Assembly (NCBI RefSeq): GCF_031624495.1 | Contig: NZ_JAMQOP010000004.1 | Span: forward strand, 186,001-250,000 | From: Halogeometricum sp. S1BR25-6 | GTDB lineage: Archaea > Halobacteriota > Halobacteria > Halobacteriales > Haloferacaceae | Direction: 5' to 3' | Length of the DNA: 64,000 bases | Shown here: positions 1-7,752 of the stretch, piece by piece | How the letters are laid out: the number at the start of each line of letters is the position of its first letter | Numbering within the stretch: the stretch's first letter is position 1 | Translations under genes and position numbers: made by a program | The notes under the pieces: model-generated | Databases searched by the model: none | Told to the model about the DNA's origin: nothing | What the model saw: only the letters and a program-made list of their open reading frames with translations

Positions 1-900
1 AATCTCGCCGCCGCCCATCTCGCGGTGGCCGCCGGCGCTGCCCACGCCGTCGAACGCCTCTTTGAGGGCGTTGCCGACGTGGACGCGCGAGTCGGTCGAC
101 CGCGCGCTTATCTCGATGGCGTCCTCGACGATGCCGAAGACGACGGCCGTCTCGACGCCCTCCAAGGTGGCGAGATAGTCCGCCGCCTGCGGCAGGGCGT
201 CGCGTTCGTCCGTTCGTCCGACGTGCGAGAGCAGGACTGAGCCGCGAACGACCCGGTTGTCGATGGAGTCGGAGATGGCGTCTATCGTCGCGCCGCTCAC
301 CGACGGCGTCGACAGCGTCCGGAGTAAGTCCCGGTCGGCGTGGCCGTGGAGCGCTCCCGCGGCGTCGTACTCGGCGGCCGTCGCGCCGCGCAGGAAGCCG
401 AGCGTTTCGCGGCGGATAGCGAACAGCAGTCCGGTCGCCAGCGTCTCCTCGACGGTCACGTCCAACTCGCGGACGTACTCGGTCAGTATCGTCGCCGTCG
501 CGCCGATATCCTCGCGGTGGTCGACGAACCGTCCCTCGACGTCCTCGACGCTGTGGTGGTCGATGACGATATCGACGGGCGTGTCCTCGGGGAGTTCGTT
601 GTTCACCCCCGGCAGCGAGTGGTCGACGAACGCGAGCAACGAGTCGGCGTCGCGTTCGCCCAGCGATTCCGGGGTGAACAGTTCGAGTTCCATGTCGAGG
701 AGGTTGATGAACGCGCGGTTCTGCTGGTGTGAGATGCTCCCGCCGTACAGAATCTGACGCTCGTCTATCCCGGCCTCCGCGGCGATACGCCCCAGTGCGA
801 GCGTACTCGCCAGGCAGTCCGGGTCCGGGTTGTTGTGGCAGACGACGGTGAGTTGCTCGGCCCCAGCGAGCAACTCGAAGAGTTCTCGCGCTTTCGTCAT
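1..900 (-). CDS. DHH-family phosphoesterase (NrnA/RecJ-like), 3' part cut by window edge
   Basis: Cytoplasmic DHH/DHHA1 phosphoesterase, the superfamily that degrades nano-RNA, pAp or cyclic dinucleotides using Mn2+; the substrate is not evident here. Translated from the ATG at 900, the frame is open for 300 codons to base 1. The N-terminal metal site is visible as HNNPDPDC near residues 22-29 and the diagnostic DHH triplet near 114-116. The C-terminal DHHA1 substrate loop GGHREMGGG lies at the window edge, so only a short tail is missing. A TATA-like stretch (cttgtatc on the minus strand) sits about 27 bases upstream, fitting a leaderless start. The family is secure; the exact substrate is not. 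Confidence 0.9.
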   Translation of the reverse strand, partial: MTKARELFELLAGAEQLTVVCHNNPDPDCLASTLALGRIAAEAGIDERQILYGGSISHQQNRAFINLLDMELELFTPESLGERDADSLLAFVDHSLPGVNNELPEDTPVDIVIDHHSVEDVEGRFVDHREDIGATATILTEYVRELDVTVEETLATGLLFAIRRETLGFLRGATAAEYDAAGALHGHADRDLLRTLSTPSVSGATIDAISDSIDNRVVRGSVLLSHVGRTDERDALPQAADYLATLEGVETAVVFGIVEDAIEISARSTDSRVHVGNALKEAFDGVGSAGGHREMGGGEI

Positions 901-1211
901 CGCCTGGATGTATGTGGTCGGGATACAAGCGTCTATCTGTCGTTCCGAAGATACGTGGTTTCCCGTCGAACCGCGACTGTCCCGTCCGCTCGGGTCGTCG
1001 ACCGAAAGTGAGTCCGGGGGGACTCAGACCGACGCCGTCTCCGGCCCCGGTGCGGGAACGTGGTGGGATGGGGGAGAAGCGCTCCCGCACCTCCACTTTC
1101 GCGGACCGGCTGATAAATGTATGTTTTCACTACTGTCAATACTTCCGTATTGTTCGGTCGTCGGCGTTCGTGAATCGGACCCCGCGACGCGTCCGCCGTC
1201 TCGGTCGCCTC

Positions 1212-1955
1212 TCAGTCGCCGCCAAACGCCGTGATGGTCTCCTCGGGCAGGTCGCCGCGCGCGAACAGCGTCACCAAATCGTCGGCGCGTATCTCGGTGT
1301 CGCCGCGCGGCGTGAGTATCTTCTCGTCCCGTTCGACCGAGACGACCAACACCTCCGAGTCGACGTAGCCGCGTTCGTTCGCCTCGCTGAGGGTCGTCCC
1401 GTCCACCTTCGCGCCGGAGGCGACGCTCACCTCGACCCCCTCGGCGCCGCCGGACAGCGACATGAAGTCGGCGATGGACTGCCGGCCCCGCCGCCCCTCG
1501 GGTCCGAACGCGTGGTAGGGGCGGTGTTCTTCGTGCTGCAACAGGTGTTCGTCCTCTATCTCCACGCCCATCTCCGCCACGCTCCGGGTGACCCGCGAGA
1601 GTTCTCGGGCGTCCTCACCCACCGCCGTGACGTGGATGTTTCCGGTTCCGCACATGAGTTGCCGGACGTTCACCACGCCGGGCACGTCGGCCACCTGCTT
1701 GGCCAACCGCTCCCGTTCGTGTACCTCGGCGGTCCCCACGACGAGGTTCGTCAGGCGACCCTCCGCGCGTTCGTAGTCGACGTGCGCGTGGTAGCCGCGG
1801 ATGACGCCGTCGGCTTCCAGTTGGTTGATTCGGTTCCGAATCGTCCCGGCGGAGACGTGCGCCTCCTCGGCCACCATGGGGGCGGAGGTGTTTCGCGCGT
1901 CCCGCACGAGGTGGTAGAGAATCCGCTTGTCGACGTCGTCCAATCGGTCGACCAT
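1212..1955 (-). CDS. Lrp/AsnC family transcriptional regulator with C-terminal TrkA-C (RCK_C) domain
   Basis: DNA-binding regulator of 247 residues. The first 50 residues form an AsnC-type winged helix (LDDVDKRILYHLVRDAR). An Lrp ligand-binding/oligomerisation region follows to about residue 150, and the last 70 residues look like an RCK_C/TrkA-C ligand domain (residues like DGTTLSEANERG and DLVTLFARGD). RCK_C usually binds nucleotides or small ligands in K+ channels, so an effector-sensing role is inferred. ATG 1955 is chosen over GTG 1964 because the minus-strand TATA-like box at 1979-1984 lies about 27 bases upstream. Lrp-TrkA-C fusions are common in haloarchaea. The target genes are unknown. 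Confidence 0.9.
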   Translation of the reverse strand: MVDRLDDVDKRILYHLVRDARNTSAPMVAEEAHVSAGTIRNRINQLEADGVIRGYHAHVDYERAEGRLTNLVVGTAEVHERERLAKQVADVPGVVNVRQLMCGTGNIHVTAVGEDARELSRVTRSVAEMGVEIEDEHLLQHEEHRPYHAFGPEGRRGRQSIADFMSLSGGAEGVEVSVASGAKVDGTTLSEANERGYVDSEVLVVSVERDEKILTPRGDTEIRADDLVTLFARGDLPEETITAFGGD

Positions 1956-1978
1956 ACGGCGCACTGGTCGTCCACGAT

Positions 1979-1984
1979 GATAAA
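1979..1984 (-). promoter_or_regulatory. TATA-like box of the Lrp/TrkA-C gene
   Basis: The minus strand reads TTTATC here, centred about 27 bases before ATG 1955. This spacing is typical of leaderless haloarchaeal transcripts and decides the start codon. Confidence 0.55.
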
Positions 1985-2057
1985 CGCCACAGGAATCGGG
2001 TCCGGTCGGCGGGTTCGGTCGGTCGCGGCGGTTGCGGTACGTGCGTTCCGCGAGGCC

Positions 2058-2888
2058 TTAACTACCCGTACTCTGCGCGACGCTCGCCAACTGCGCCCCG
2101 CTGGCGTCTCTCAACCGCTCGTCGCCGAGTTTGAGGCGAAGTCGCGGGCGGCCGACGTCGATGGGAACTTTCTCGGTGGCGATGAGCCCCTGCTTTTCGA
2201 GTTCGCTCTTCTTCCGCGAGAACGTCGCTTTCGAGGCGAGTCCGATATCCTCGGCCCACCGCGAGACGTCGTAGAACAGTTCCTCGTTCCGCGCGGCGAC
2301 GAGGAGGCTGATGGCGACTTCGTCCGGGCCTTGGCTGTCCCCGCGGGCGGTCTGGAGGTTCGAGAGCAGTTCGGTGAAGTCGGTTCTGCACTCTGGACCG
2401 AGGCGCTCCGAGATGGTCGTCTCGACGCGGCTGAGCCCCGGGGTGTGGAGTTTGTACCCGTCGCTCGCCTCGAAGAGCGTCTCGTACTCCTCGCGCACGG
2501 CGCCGACGAACTCCTCGTCGTCGGTCCGGAGGCCCGCAAGCAGCGAATCCGCGCTCACGACCGTCGTCACGGCGGACTCCGACGCCATCAGGTTCGGCTT
2601 GTGGCCGTCCGCGTCGTCGAGGACGCGGAGTTCGAGCGTCTCGGACTCGACGAGATCGGCCGTTCGACTGGCGACGAGGAAGTCGTCCATGACCTCGCGC
2701 AGAGTGGTCTTCTCGCCCAGGACACGGACCGTCGGCGTCCGTCCGTCGAACGTGCTGAGCGACTCCACCGCCCGTTCGAGTGCGTCGGCGGCGGGGTTGA
2801 CGAGGTACAGCGAACTCTCCGTCGTCTCGAACGTCCACTCGAAGACCTCGCTCATCTCGTCTGTCAGCAGTTCTGCTGGGTGGTTCAT
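2058..2888 (-). CDS. tbsP: Transcriptional regulator TbsP (DUF5821 family)
   Basis: A 276-residue haloarchaeal regulator. The N-terminal 165 residues form the DUF5821-type region (VVSADS, ATVVSA-like strands, DDFLVASRTADLV). The C-terminal part is a winged-helix segment with the family hallmark DEVAISLLVAARNEELFYD, followed by IGLASKATFSRKK and EKVPIDVGRPRLRLKLG. In Haloferax volcanii the homologue works with TrmB in control of gluconeogenic gene expression (known of the family). It is inferred, not shown, that this copy does the same; a TrmB-family protein also occurs in this window at 43594-44664. ATG 2888 has an AT-rich TATA-like element (ctaaata, minus strand) about 27 bases upstream. Confidence 0.8.
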   Translation of the reverse strand: MNHPAELLTDEMSEVFEWTFETTESSLYLVNPAADALERAVESLSTFDGRTPTVRVLGEKTTLREVMDDFLVASRTADLVESETLELRVLDDADGHKPNLMASESAVTTVVSADSLLAGLRTDDEEFVGAVREEYETLFEASDGYKLHTPGLSRVETTISERLGPECRTDFTELLSNLQTARGDSQGPDEVAISLLVAARNEELFYDVSRWAEDIGLASKATFSRKKSELEKQGLIATEKVPIDVGRPRLRLKLGDERLRDASGAQLASVAQSTGS

Positions 2889-3041
2889 ACTTTATTTCAT
2901 AGTTGGTCCGTATTTAGCTCTGGCGGCATTACGGCTTGAGAAATCTGTACAACCCTCATAATCGCCTCTCAGGCACCGTATCTATTTGGTAACTACGATC
3001 CCGTCGATTTTCGGACTATTCCGGCGACAGTTCGAGTCCGT

Positions 3042-3300
3042 TTGCGGATTCAGGGGAACGTCTCGGAGAAGTATTTCCGGCAGAACGTCGTCCGACCCCT
3101 CCGGAAGCACGACGTCGCGAGCCAACTCACCGCGGTCCAGAACGACCGCGTCATCTACGGCGGTTTGACGTACCAAGGGCCGATTATCTACCCGTTCCAA
3201 CTAGAGATGGCTGCGCAGGGACTCTTTCCCCGACGCGTTCGGTGACGAATCGCTGTTCGACCGCCGGCGCGTGAACGACATCGTCGCCGGCGACTTCTGA
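3042..3300 (+). pseudogene. Frameshifted C-terminal remnant of an ABC transporter substrate-binding protein
   Basis: The reading frame from about 3042 resembles the tail of iron-siderophore/cobalamin-type (FepB/BtuF) binding proteins: RPLRKHDVASQLTAVQNDRV, then GGLTYQGPIIYPFQLEMAAQ and GLFP. After a CCCC run near 3229-3232 the frame ends at TGA. Dropping one C restores PDAFGDESLFDRRRVNDIVA and a stop at 3298-3300. Only about 85 C-terminal residues remain; no signal peptide, lipobox or transporter partner is present, so the gene is both truncated and frameshifted. Family assignment rests on the QGPI..FQ.EM.A pattern and is moderate. Confidence 0.6.
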
Positions 3301-3381
3301 CCCCGCCACCGCCGTCGGCGCTCTGAGCGCGGCGCTTCCGGGGTGCCAGCGGTTAAGGTCGCGGTGTGCTAATCACCCTCT

Positions 3382-3606
3382 CTGACCTGTCCGTTCTCGG
3401 AGTATCGGCCGCTCCCCGGCGGCGACGGGACGCCCCGCGCGTACTGCCGCGCCGCCGAGGAGTTCGTGCAGGCGATGCGCGCCGACGTCTGCAACGACCG
3501 CTACGGACTCGACCACGCGACGGACTGCGAAATCTATCGCGAGCACGCCGACGAGGCGGCCGGAGATGGAGACGAGAGCGAAGATGGAACCGGAGACGCC
3601 CCGTGA
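3382..3606 (+). CDS. Small Cys-containing protein overlapping the downstream gene; CTG start suspected
   Basis: The open frame after a stop at 3370-3372 encodes a compact conserved-looking sequence: TCPFSEYRPL, AYCRAAEEFVQAMRADVCND, then DHATDCEIYREHADEA. There are four Cys residues and an acidic tail. Its TGA (3604-3606) overlaps the GTG of the next gene (3603-3605), a typical coupled pair. No ATG precedes the conserved part. A CTG at 3382 lies 25-30 bases after a TTAAGG element (3353-3358), so a leaderless CTG start is possible; otherwise the 5' end is lost. The function is not recognised. Possible alternatives are a degraded fragment or a start at an internal GTG. Confidence 0.45.
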   Translation: MTCPFSEYRPLPGGDGTPRAYCRAAEEFVQAMRADVCNDRYGLDHATDCEIYREHADEAAGDGDESEDGTGDAP

Positions 3607-4451
3607 GCTACGAGGACTACCTCGCCGGTGACCCCGTGATACTCACCGCCGCGTTGACCGGCGGGGTCCACGGCAAGGAGGCGAACCCGAACCTTCCCGA
3701 GACGCCCGAGGAGATAGGTCGGGCCGCCGCGGAGGCCGAGGCGGCCGGAGCGTCCGTCGTTCACCTCCACGCCCGCCGGCCGAACGGAGAGCGCTCCTTC
3801 TCGACCGAGCGGTTTCAAGAGATAGACGACGCTGTTCGCCGGCACGCCGACGACGTGATCATCCAACACTCCACGGGCGGGACGGCCGCGCCGGACGAGT
3901 ACCGGGCGCGACCGCTCCGAACCGACCCCGCCCCGGAGATGGCGTCGCTCGACATGGGACCGTTGAATCGGTACGACCGCCTGACCAGCGAGAACACCCG
4001 CGGTTTAGTAAACGACCTTTACGACGAGATGCGGACGCGCGGCATCAAACCCGAACTGGAGGTGTTCAACGACGGCCACCTCAACGAGGTGCACGGCCTC
4101 CTCGACCGCCGCGACCTCTCGGCGCCCGTCTACGCCACGCTCATCTTCGGTCCGGGCACGCTCACTCGACCCACCCCACAGAACTTCTTGAACTCTATCG
4201 ACAACCTTCCGGCCGGAGCGTCGTTCAACACGCTCGGGTTCGGCCGGCACCAACTCCCCTTCGCGGCGATGGGAGTGCTGTTCGGCGGTCACGTCCGCGT
4301 CGGACTGAAGGACAACGTCTACCTCCGGCGCGGCGAGTTGGCCGAGTCGAACGCGCAGTTAGTCGCGCGCGCCGCGGCGATAGCGGAGCGTCTCGGTCGG
4401 CCGGTGGCGACGACCGACCAAGCGCGTGAGATACTCAGACTGGTGGATTGA
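3603..4451 (+). CDS. Beta-keto acid cleavage enzyme (BKACE/DUF849, Kce-like)
   Basis: A 282-residue TIM-barrel enzyme of the BKACE family, which condenses beta-keto acids such as 3-keto-5-aminohexanoate with acetyl-CoA, giving acetoacetate and a new CoA ester. The opening VILTAALTGGVHGKEANPNL and the Zn-binding HLHAR (His54, His56) are diagnostic, followed by HSTGG, NDGHLNEVHGL, the FGPGT loop and GGHVRVGLKDN near the C-terminus. GTG 3603 is chosen because it overlaps the TGA of the upstream small ORF; the longer upstream frame is Arg-rich and not coding-like. The natural substrate is unknown. No lysine-fermentation partner genes are adjacent. Confidence 0.9.
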   Translation: MSYEDYLAGDPVILTAALTGGVHGKEANPNLPETPEEIGRAAAEAEAAGASVVHLHARRPNGERSFSTERFQEIDDAVRRHADDVIIQHSTGGTAAPDEYRARPLRTDPAPEMASLDMGPLNRYDRLTSENTRGLVNDLYDEMRTRGIKPELEVFNDGHLNEVHGLLDRRDLSAPVYATLIFGPGTLTRPTPQNFLNSIDNLPAGASFNTLGFGRHQLPFAAMGVLFGGHVRVGLKDNVYLRRGELAESNAQLVARAAAIAERLGRPVATTDQAREILRLVD

Positions 4452-4602
4452 GAGGGCGTTTCGATCGATTTCAGGGCCCACTCACGGTTGTTCATCCTCT
4501 CGGACGGACAATCCCGTTCATTCTGTAGATGTCCAACTGATATGTTTGATAGAGCGTACTTGCTAGTTTTGCTGGTTTGATGAAGCCGCTTTCCCGGCCT
4601 CG

Positions 4603-4650
4603 TGTTTGGTTTTTGCTGTCTTTTCTGTTTTTGCTATTTCTTTTATGTTT
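4603..4650 (+). terminator. T-rich tract after the BKACE gene
   Basis: A run of several T4-T5 blocks within 48 bases lies between convergent genes ending at 4451 (+) and 4732 (-). Archaeal termination uses such U-rich tracts without a required hairpin. The tract also contrasts with the GC-rich surroundings. Confidence 0.45.
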
Positions 4651-4731
4651 GCTATCCCCGGTGATTCCCATCTCTCATCAACTGCTCCCGACTGGTGACT
4701 GTTCTTCGAGGTGTCGTCAAGAGGCGTTCGC

Positions 4732-5640
4732 TCACCCGACGAACTGGAGGACGAGGAGGATGGTCCCGACGGAGGCGACGGTCGTCGCGAAGACGTTGGC
4801 GGAGGCGAGGTCCGCGTCGCCGCCGAGTTCCGTAGCGTAGATGAACGTGGAGATGGCCGTCGGCATGGCGAGCATGAGGACGCCGGCGCGGGTGGTCGAG
4901 ACGTCGGCCGAGAGCAGCGAGAACGCGACGAGTGCCGTCACGGGCATGAGTAACATCTTCAGGGCGACGACCGACCCCACCGTCGGAACGTCGACCGCGC
5001 CTGCGTCGAACGACAGCGATGCCCCCACGGCCAGCAACGCGGCCGGGAGCGCCAGTTGCGCTACCGCCCCGAGGCCGTTCGAGACGACCCCCGGGATAGA
5101 GACGCCCACCGCGGAACAGAGGAAGCCGAGGACCAAGGCGCCGATGACCGGGTTCGCGAGGAAGCCCCGGAGTTCCTCGACGAGGTCGGCCTCCGCCTCG
5201 TTCACGAAGGCGAGGACCGCGACGGTCGCCGGTATCTGCGTCAGGCCACCGACGCCGAGGATGACGCTCGCCTTCGCGGTGGCGACGTCGCCGAACGCGG
5301 CCGCGGTTATCGGCAGGCCCAGGAAGCCGAAGTTACAGTGGTACGACTGCACGACGGCGACGCTCCGCGTCGCCGGGGAGGACGTCCGCCGGTGGACGAC
5401 CCACCCGAACGCGCCGACGACGAGGAGGGAGAGCCAGAACCCGGCGATCAGGCGCGGGTCGAGTACGTCGCCGAGCGACTGACTCGACGTGGACGTGAAG
5501 ACGAGCGCCGGAAGCGCGAGGTAGAACGCGAACTGCGTGAGCAGGTCCGCACGCGACTCGGTCAGGAGTCCGAGGCGGCGCCCGCTGATACCCGCGAACA
5601 GGAGGACGAGAAGATAGAGCAGGTTCGAGACGACGTCCAT
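4732..5640 (-). CDS. AEC family permease (auxin efflux carrier type)
   Basis: A 302-residue integral membrane protein with about ten hydrophobic segments in two five-helix halves. Features of the AEC family are the opening NLLYLLVLLFAGISGRRLG, the first-half conserved NFGFLGLPI, ANPVIGALVLGF before the second half, and the polar tail LMLAMPTAISTFIYATELGG. AEC carriers move organic acids such as malate or auxin-like anions; the substrate here is unknown. ATG 5640 (MDVVSNLLYL) is chosen because the longer 5' extension is hydrophilic and Pro-rich. It lies on the same strand as the Fe-alcohol dehydrogenase but is separated by 265 bases that include a T-tract, so it is probably a separate unit. 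Confidence 0.88.
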   Translation of the reverse strand: MDVVSNLLYLLVLLFAGISGRRLGLLTESRADLLTQFAFYLALPALVFTSTSSQSLGDVLDPRLIAGFWLSLLVVGAFGWVVHRRTSSPATRSVAVVQSYHCNFGFLGLPITAAAFGDVATAKASVILGVGGLTQIPATVAVLAFVNEAEADLVEELRGFLANPVIGALVLGFLCSAVGVSIPGVVSNGLGAVAQLALPAALLAVGASLSFDAGAVDVPTVGSVVALKMLLMPVTALVAFSLLSADVSTTRAGVLMLAMPTAISTFIYATELGGDADLASANVFATTVASVGTILLVLQFVG

Positions 5641-5796
5641 GTGGTCCACGTCGGCCGGCGGCCCATTTGGTCTTACGCTCCGCGGCAACCCCATCGGGCT
5701 TCGACCGTCGTCTCAGGCGTTCTCGCCGGCAACCAAGACGAACGAACGTGATGGTTCTCGCGCCGTTCTGACCGAAAAGATAGGAGAGATAGAAGA

Positions 5797-5820
5797 GACA
5801 GAAAAAATAGTTTTGCTGTC
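5797..5820 (-). terminator. Imperfect hairpin with U-tract after the alcohol dehydrogenase gene
   Basis: GACAG (5797-5801) can pair with CTGTC (5816-5820), and the minus strand carries a T6 run at 5802-5807. It lies about 90 bases after the stop of the minus-strand gene at 5906, consistent with its terminator. Confidence 0.4.
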
Positions 5821-5905
5821 TTTGAGAGACGAACTGTATACTGACGGCAGCGCGGGGCGAAACGCTCGGCGGTGGAACCCGACAGTCGTCGCTCTCCGCC
5901 CGCGC

Positions 5906-7108
5906 TCAGTAGGCGTCGCGGAGCACTTCTTCGACGGCTTCGACCGTCGGGTCGAGTCCGTCCGGGGCGTTGGCGAGGAACGAGTCGTTCAGGATGTTCT
6001 CCGCGACCGCCTCGAACTCGGAGGGCTCCGGGCCGTCCACGTCGCGCAGACGCGACGGGAGCGACAGCGCGTCCCGAATCCGCTCGACGGCGTCGACCAC
6101 CGCGGCGGCGGGATTCGCCGCTTGTCCTACGCCCAACGAATCCGCGAGCAGTTCGCGGCGGCCGTCGACCTCCTCGAACAGATACCGGAGGACGTGCGGG
6201 GCGACGACGGCGTGCGCGGCGCCCTGTTGCACGTCGTACGTGCGCGTGAGGCCGTGTCCGAACGCGTGGATGAGAGAGAGCGTCACGCCGTCGGGCCGGG
6301 AGACGCCGTACTGGACGAGCATCGTCCCCTCGACGACCGGGTCCAGCGTCTCCGCGTCCGGGTCCGAGTCGCCCTCGCCCAGTCGGCGCAGACCGGGTCC
6401 GAGCAGTCCGAGTCCGCGCGACGCCGTCGCGTCGGTCACGGGCGTCGCGTTCGACGCGTACAGCGTCTCGATACCCTTGTCGAAGCCGTTCATCGCCGAC
6501 GCCGCGAGCACCCCTTTCGGCGTCGTCGCGAACAGTTCGGGGTCGTAAACGACGGCTCTGGGGGTCAGCTTCGGGTCCGCGACGCCGCCGCTCGCGGGTT
6601 CGTCGACCGGACCCGACTCGGGCGAGGCCGTCACGCCCGCGACGTTCGACATCTCCGCGCCGGCCAGCGTCGTCGGCACCGCGACGACGGGCATCAAGTC
6701 GCCGGACGGAACGGTGACGGTCCCTCGCTCGACGAGTTCCGCGCCCACCTCTTCGGGCGGTCGCTCGTCCGCCGCGAGGAGGCCAACCATCTTCGCCACG
6801 TCGAGACTGCTGCCGCCGCCGAGGCCGACGACGACGTCGGCGTCGCACTCGCGCGCGGCCGCGAGTCCGTCGTAGGCGGTGCCGAGTCGCTTCTCCGGGG
6901 TCGTCTCCGCGAACACGTCCGCCAGTCGGTCACCCAATCCTTCTCTCACGGGGTCCATCACGGCGGGCGTCTCCCCGACCGTCGACCCGCAGACGACGAG
7001 CGCACGTTCGAGACCGTGTTCTCCCAACTCCGCCGCGAGGTCGGCGGCCGCGCCGCGGCGCGAGCGAATCACGGGCGCGTCGAACTCGAACCGGTACCCG
7101 TCGCTCAT
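5906..7108 (-). CDS. Iron-containing alcohol dehydrogenase family protein
   Basis: A 400-residue group III (Fe-dependent) NAD(P)-linked dehydrogenase. The dinucleotide motif GLGGGSSLDVAKMVG lies near residue 95-110, VPTTLAGAEMS is the family TT.GTGSE-like segment, and NGFDKGIE plus IHAFGHGL supply Asp/His ligands of the metal site. The usual MDALTHA stretch reads MNGFDKG, so the substrate preference may differ from simple butanol or lactaldehyde dehydrogenases. ATG 7108 (MSDGYRFEF) gives the normal family length; the 144-residue upstream extension is Arg/Ser-rich and noncoding-like. The gentisate dioxygenase gene lies nearby but not adjacent, so an aromatic role is speculative. Confidence 0.9.
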   Translation of the reverse strand: MSDGYRFEFDAPVIRSRRGAAADLAAELGEHGLERALVVCGSTVGETPAVMDPVREGLGDRLADVFAETTPEKRLGTAYDGLAAARECDADVVVGLGGGSSLDVAKMVGLLAADERPPEEVGAELVERGTVTVPSGDLMPVVAVPTTLAGAEMSNVAGVTASPESGPVDEPASGGVADPKLTPRAVVYDPELFATTPKGVLAASAMNGFDKGIETLYASNATPVTDATASRGLGLLGPGLRRLGEGDSDPDAETLDPVVEGTMLVQYGVSRPDGVTLSLIHAFGHGLTRTYDVQQGAAHAVVAPHVLRYLFEEVDGRRELLADSLGVGQAANPAAAVVDAVERIRDALSLPSRLRDVDGPEPSEFEAVAENILNDSFLANAPDGLDPTVEAVEEVLRDAY

Positions 7109-7376
7109 CTGTTCTGCCCTCCTGTTCCGCCTCGATTCCGGCGGGCCGGCGCGGCCGTTCCGAACTCGGGCCGACTCCGCGGCCGGTCGCGCGTTCGCGG
7201 CGTTGTGGTCGTCACGACGCCCGATTCGGACCGCAGACGGGTATGGTTTTCCGGACGCTGACGACCCCCGGTGACACGACGCGACCGCACCCCCGACATG
7301 GGCCCGCGCGACGCACCACGGCCGACGGGCGCAGTCGTCCGTTTCTGTCCGCGTTCGAGACGACCGACGCGAACGG

Positions 7377-7382
7377 TTTACG
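7377..7382 (+). promoter_or_regulatory. TATA-like box of the 106-residue protein gene
   Basis: TTTACG lies 25-30 bases before ATG 7407. The 298 bases between 7109 and 7406 hold nothing else recognisable. Confidence 0.45.
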
Positions 7383-7406
7383 TGTCGGCGAGACGGACCG
7401 GGAGGT

Positions 7407-7727
7407 ATGGGATTCGACCTGACGGTCGACGTGTCGGACGACTCGGCCGAGGGGCCGCCGAGCGCGGCCGAGGTGCTCGGAGGGCGGGATTCGATTCCGC
7501 CGACGGCGCTGTTCGACCGGACGTTCCTGCGCGAACACACCTCGTTTCGAACGTTCGGGGAGATGGTTCGCGCGAGTCCGTCGTCGGCGTCGTCGCCGGC
7601 CGAACTCGGCGCCGTTCCCGGCGGGGAGTGGGACGCGTTCGCCGCGGAGACGACGGCGTTCGAGGACTGGGAGGCGATGGTCGCCGCGGCCCGCGAGCGC
7701 TGGTTCGCGCGTCAGTTCGGTCTGTGA
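7407..7727 (+). CDS. Haloarchaeal hypothetical protein, 106 aa
   Basis: An acidic soluble protein without a family I can name. It begins MGFDLTVDVSDD, contains a central LFDRTFLREHTSFRTFGEMV and ends in an amphipathic Trp-rich helix (FEDWEAMVAAARERWFARQF). No membrane segment, signal peptide or metal motif is present. A TATA-like box lies upstream at 7377-7382, and the regular high-GC3 codon pattern supports real coding. It is convergent with the gentisate dioxygenase gene, whose stop is 25 bases away. Confidence 0.75.
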   Translation: MGFDLTVDVSDDSAEGPPSAAEVLGGRDSIPPTALFDRTFLREHTSFRTFGEMVRASPSSASSPAELGAVPGGEWDAFAAETTAFEDWEAMVAAARERWFARQFGL

Positions 7728-7752
7728 CCGGTCGTGCGGTTCGGTCCGTAAA

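Noticed and set aside
912-2939. 675-codon open frame opposite the Lrp and TbsP genes
   Set aside because: It is the antisense shadow of two well-supported genes, rich in Arg/Val without family features; long antisense frames are common in GC-rich DNA.
5673-6848. 391-codon Arg-rich frame overlapping the alcohol dehydrogenase gene
   Set aside because: It is a shifted reading of the dehydrogenase gene on the same strand, extremely Arg/Gly-rich and without motifs.
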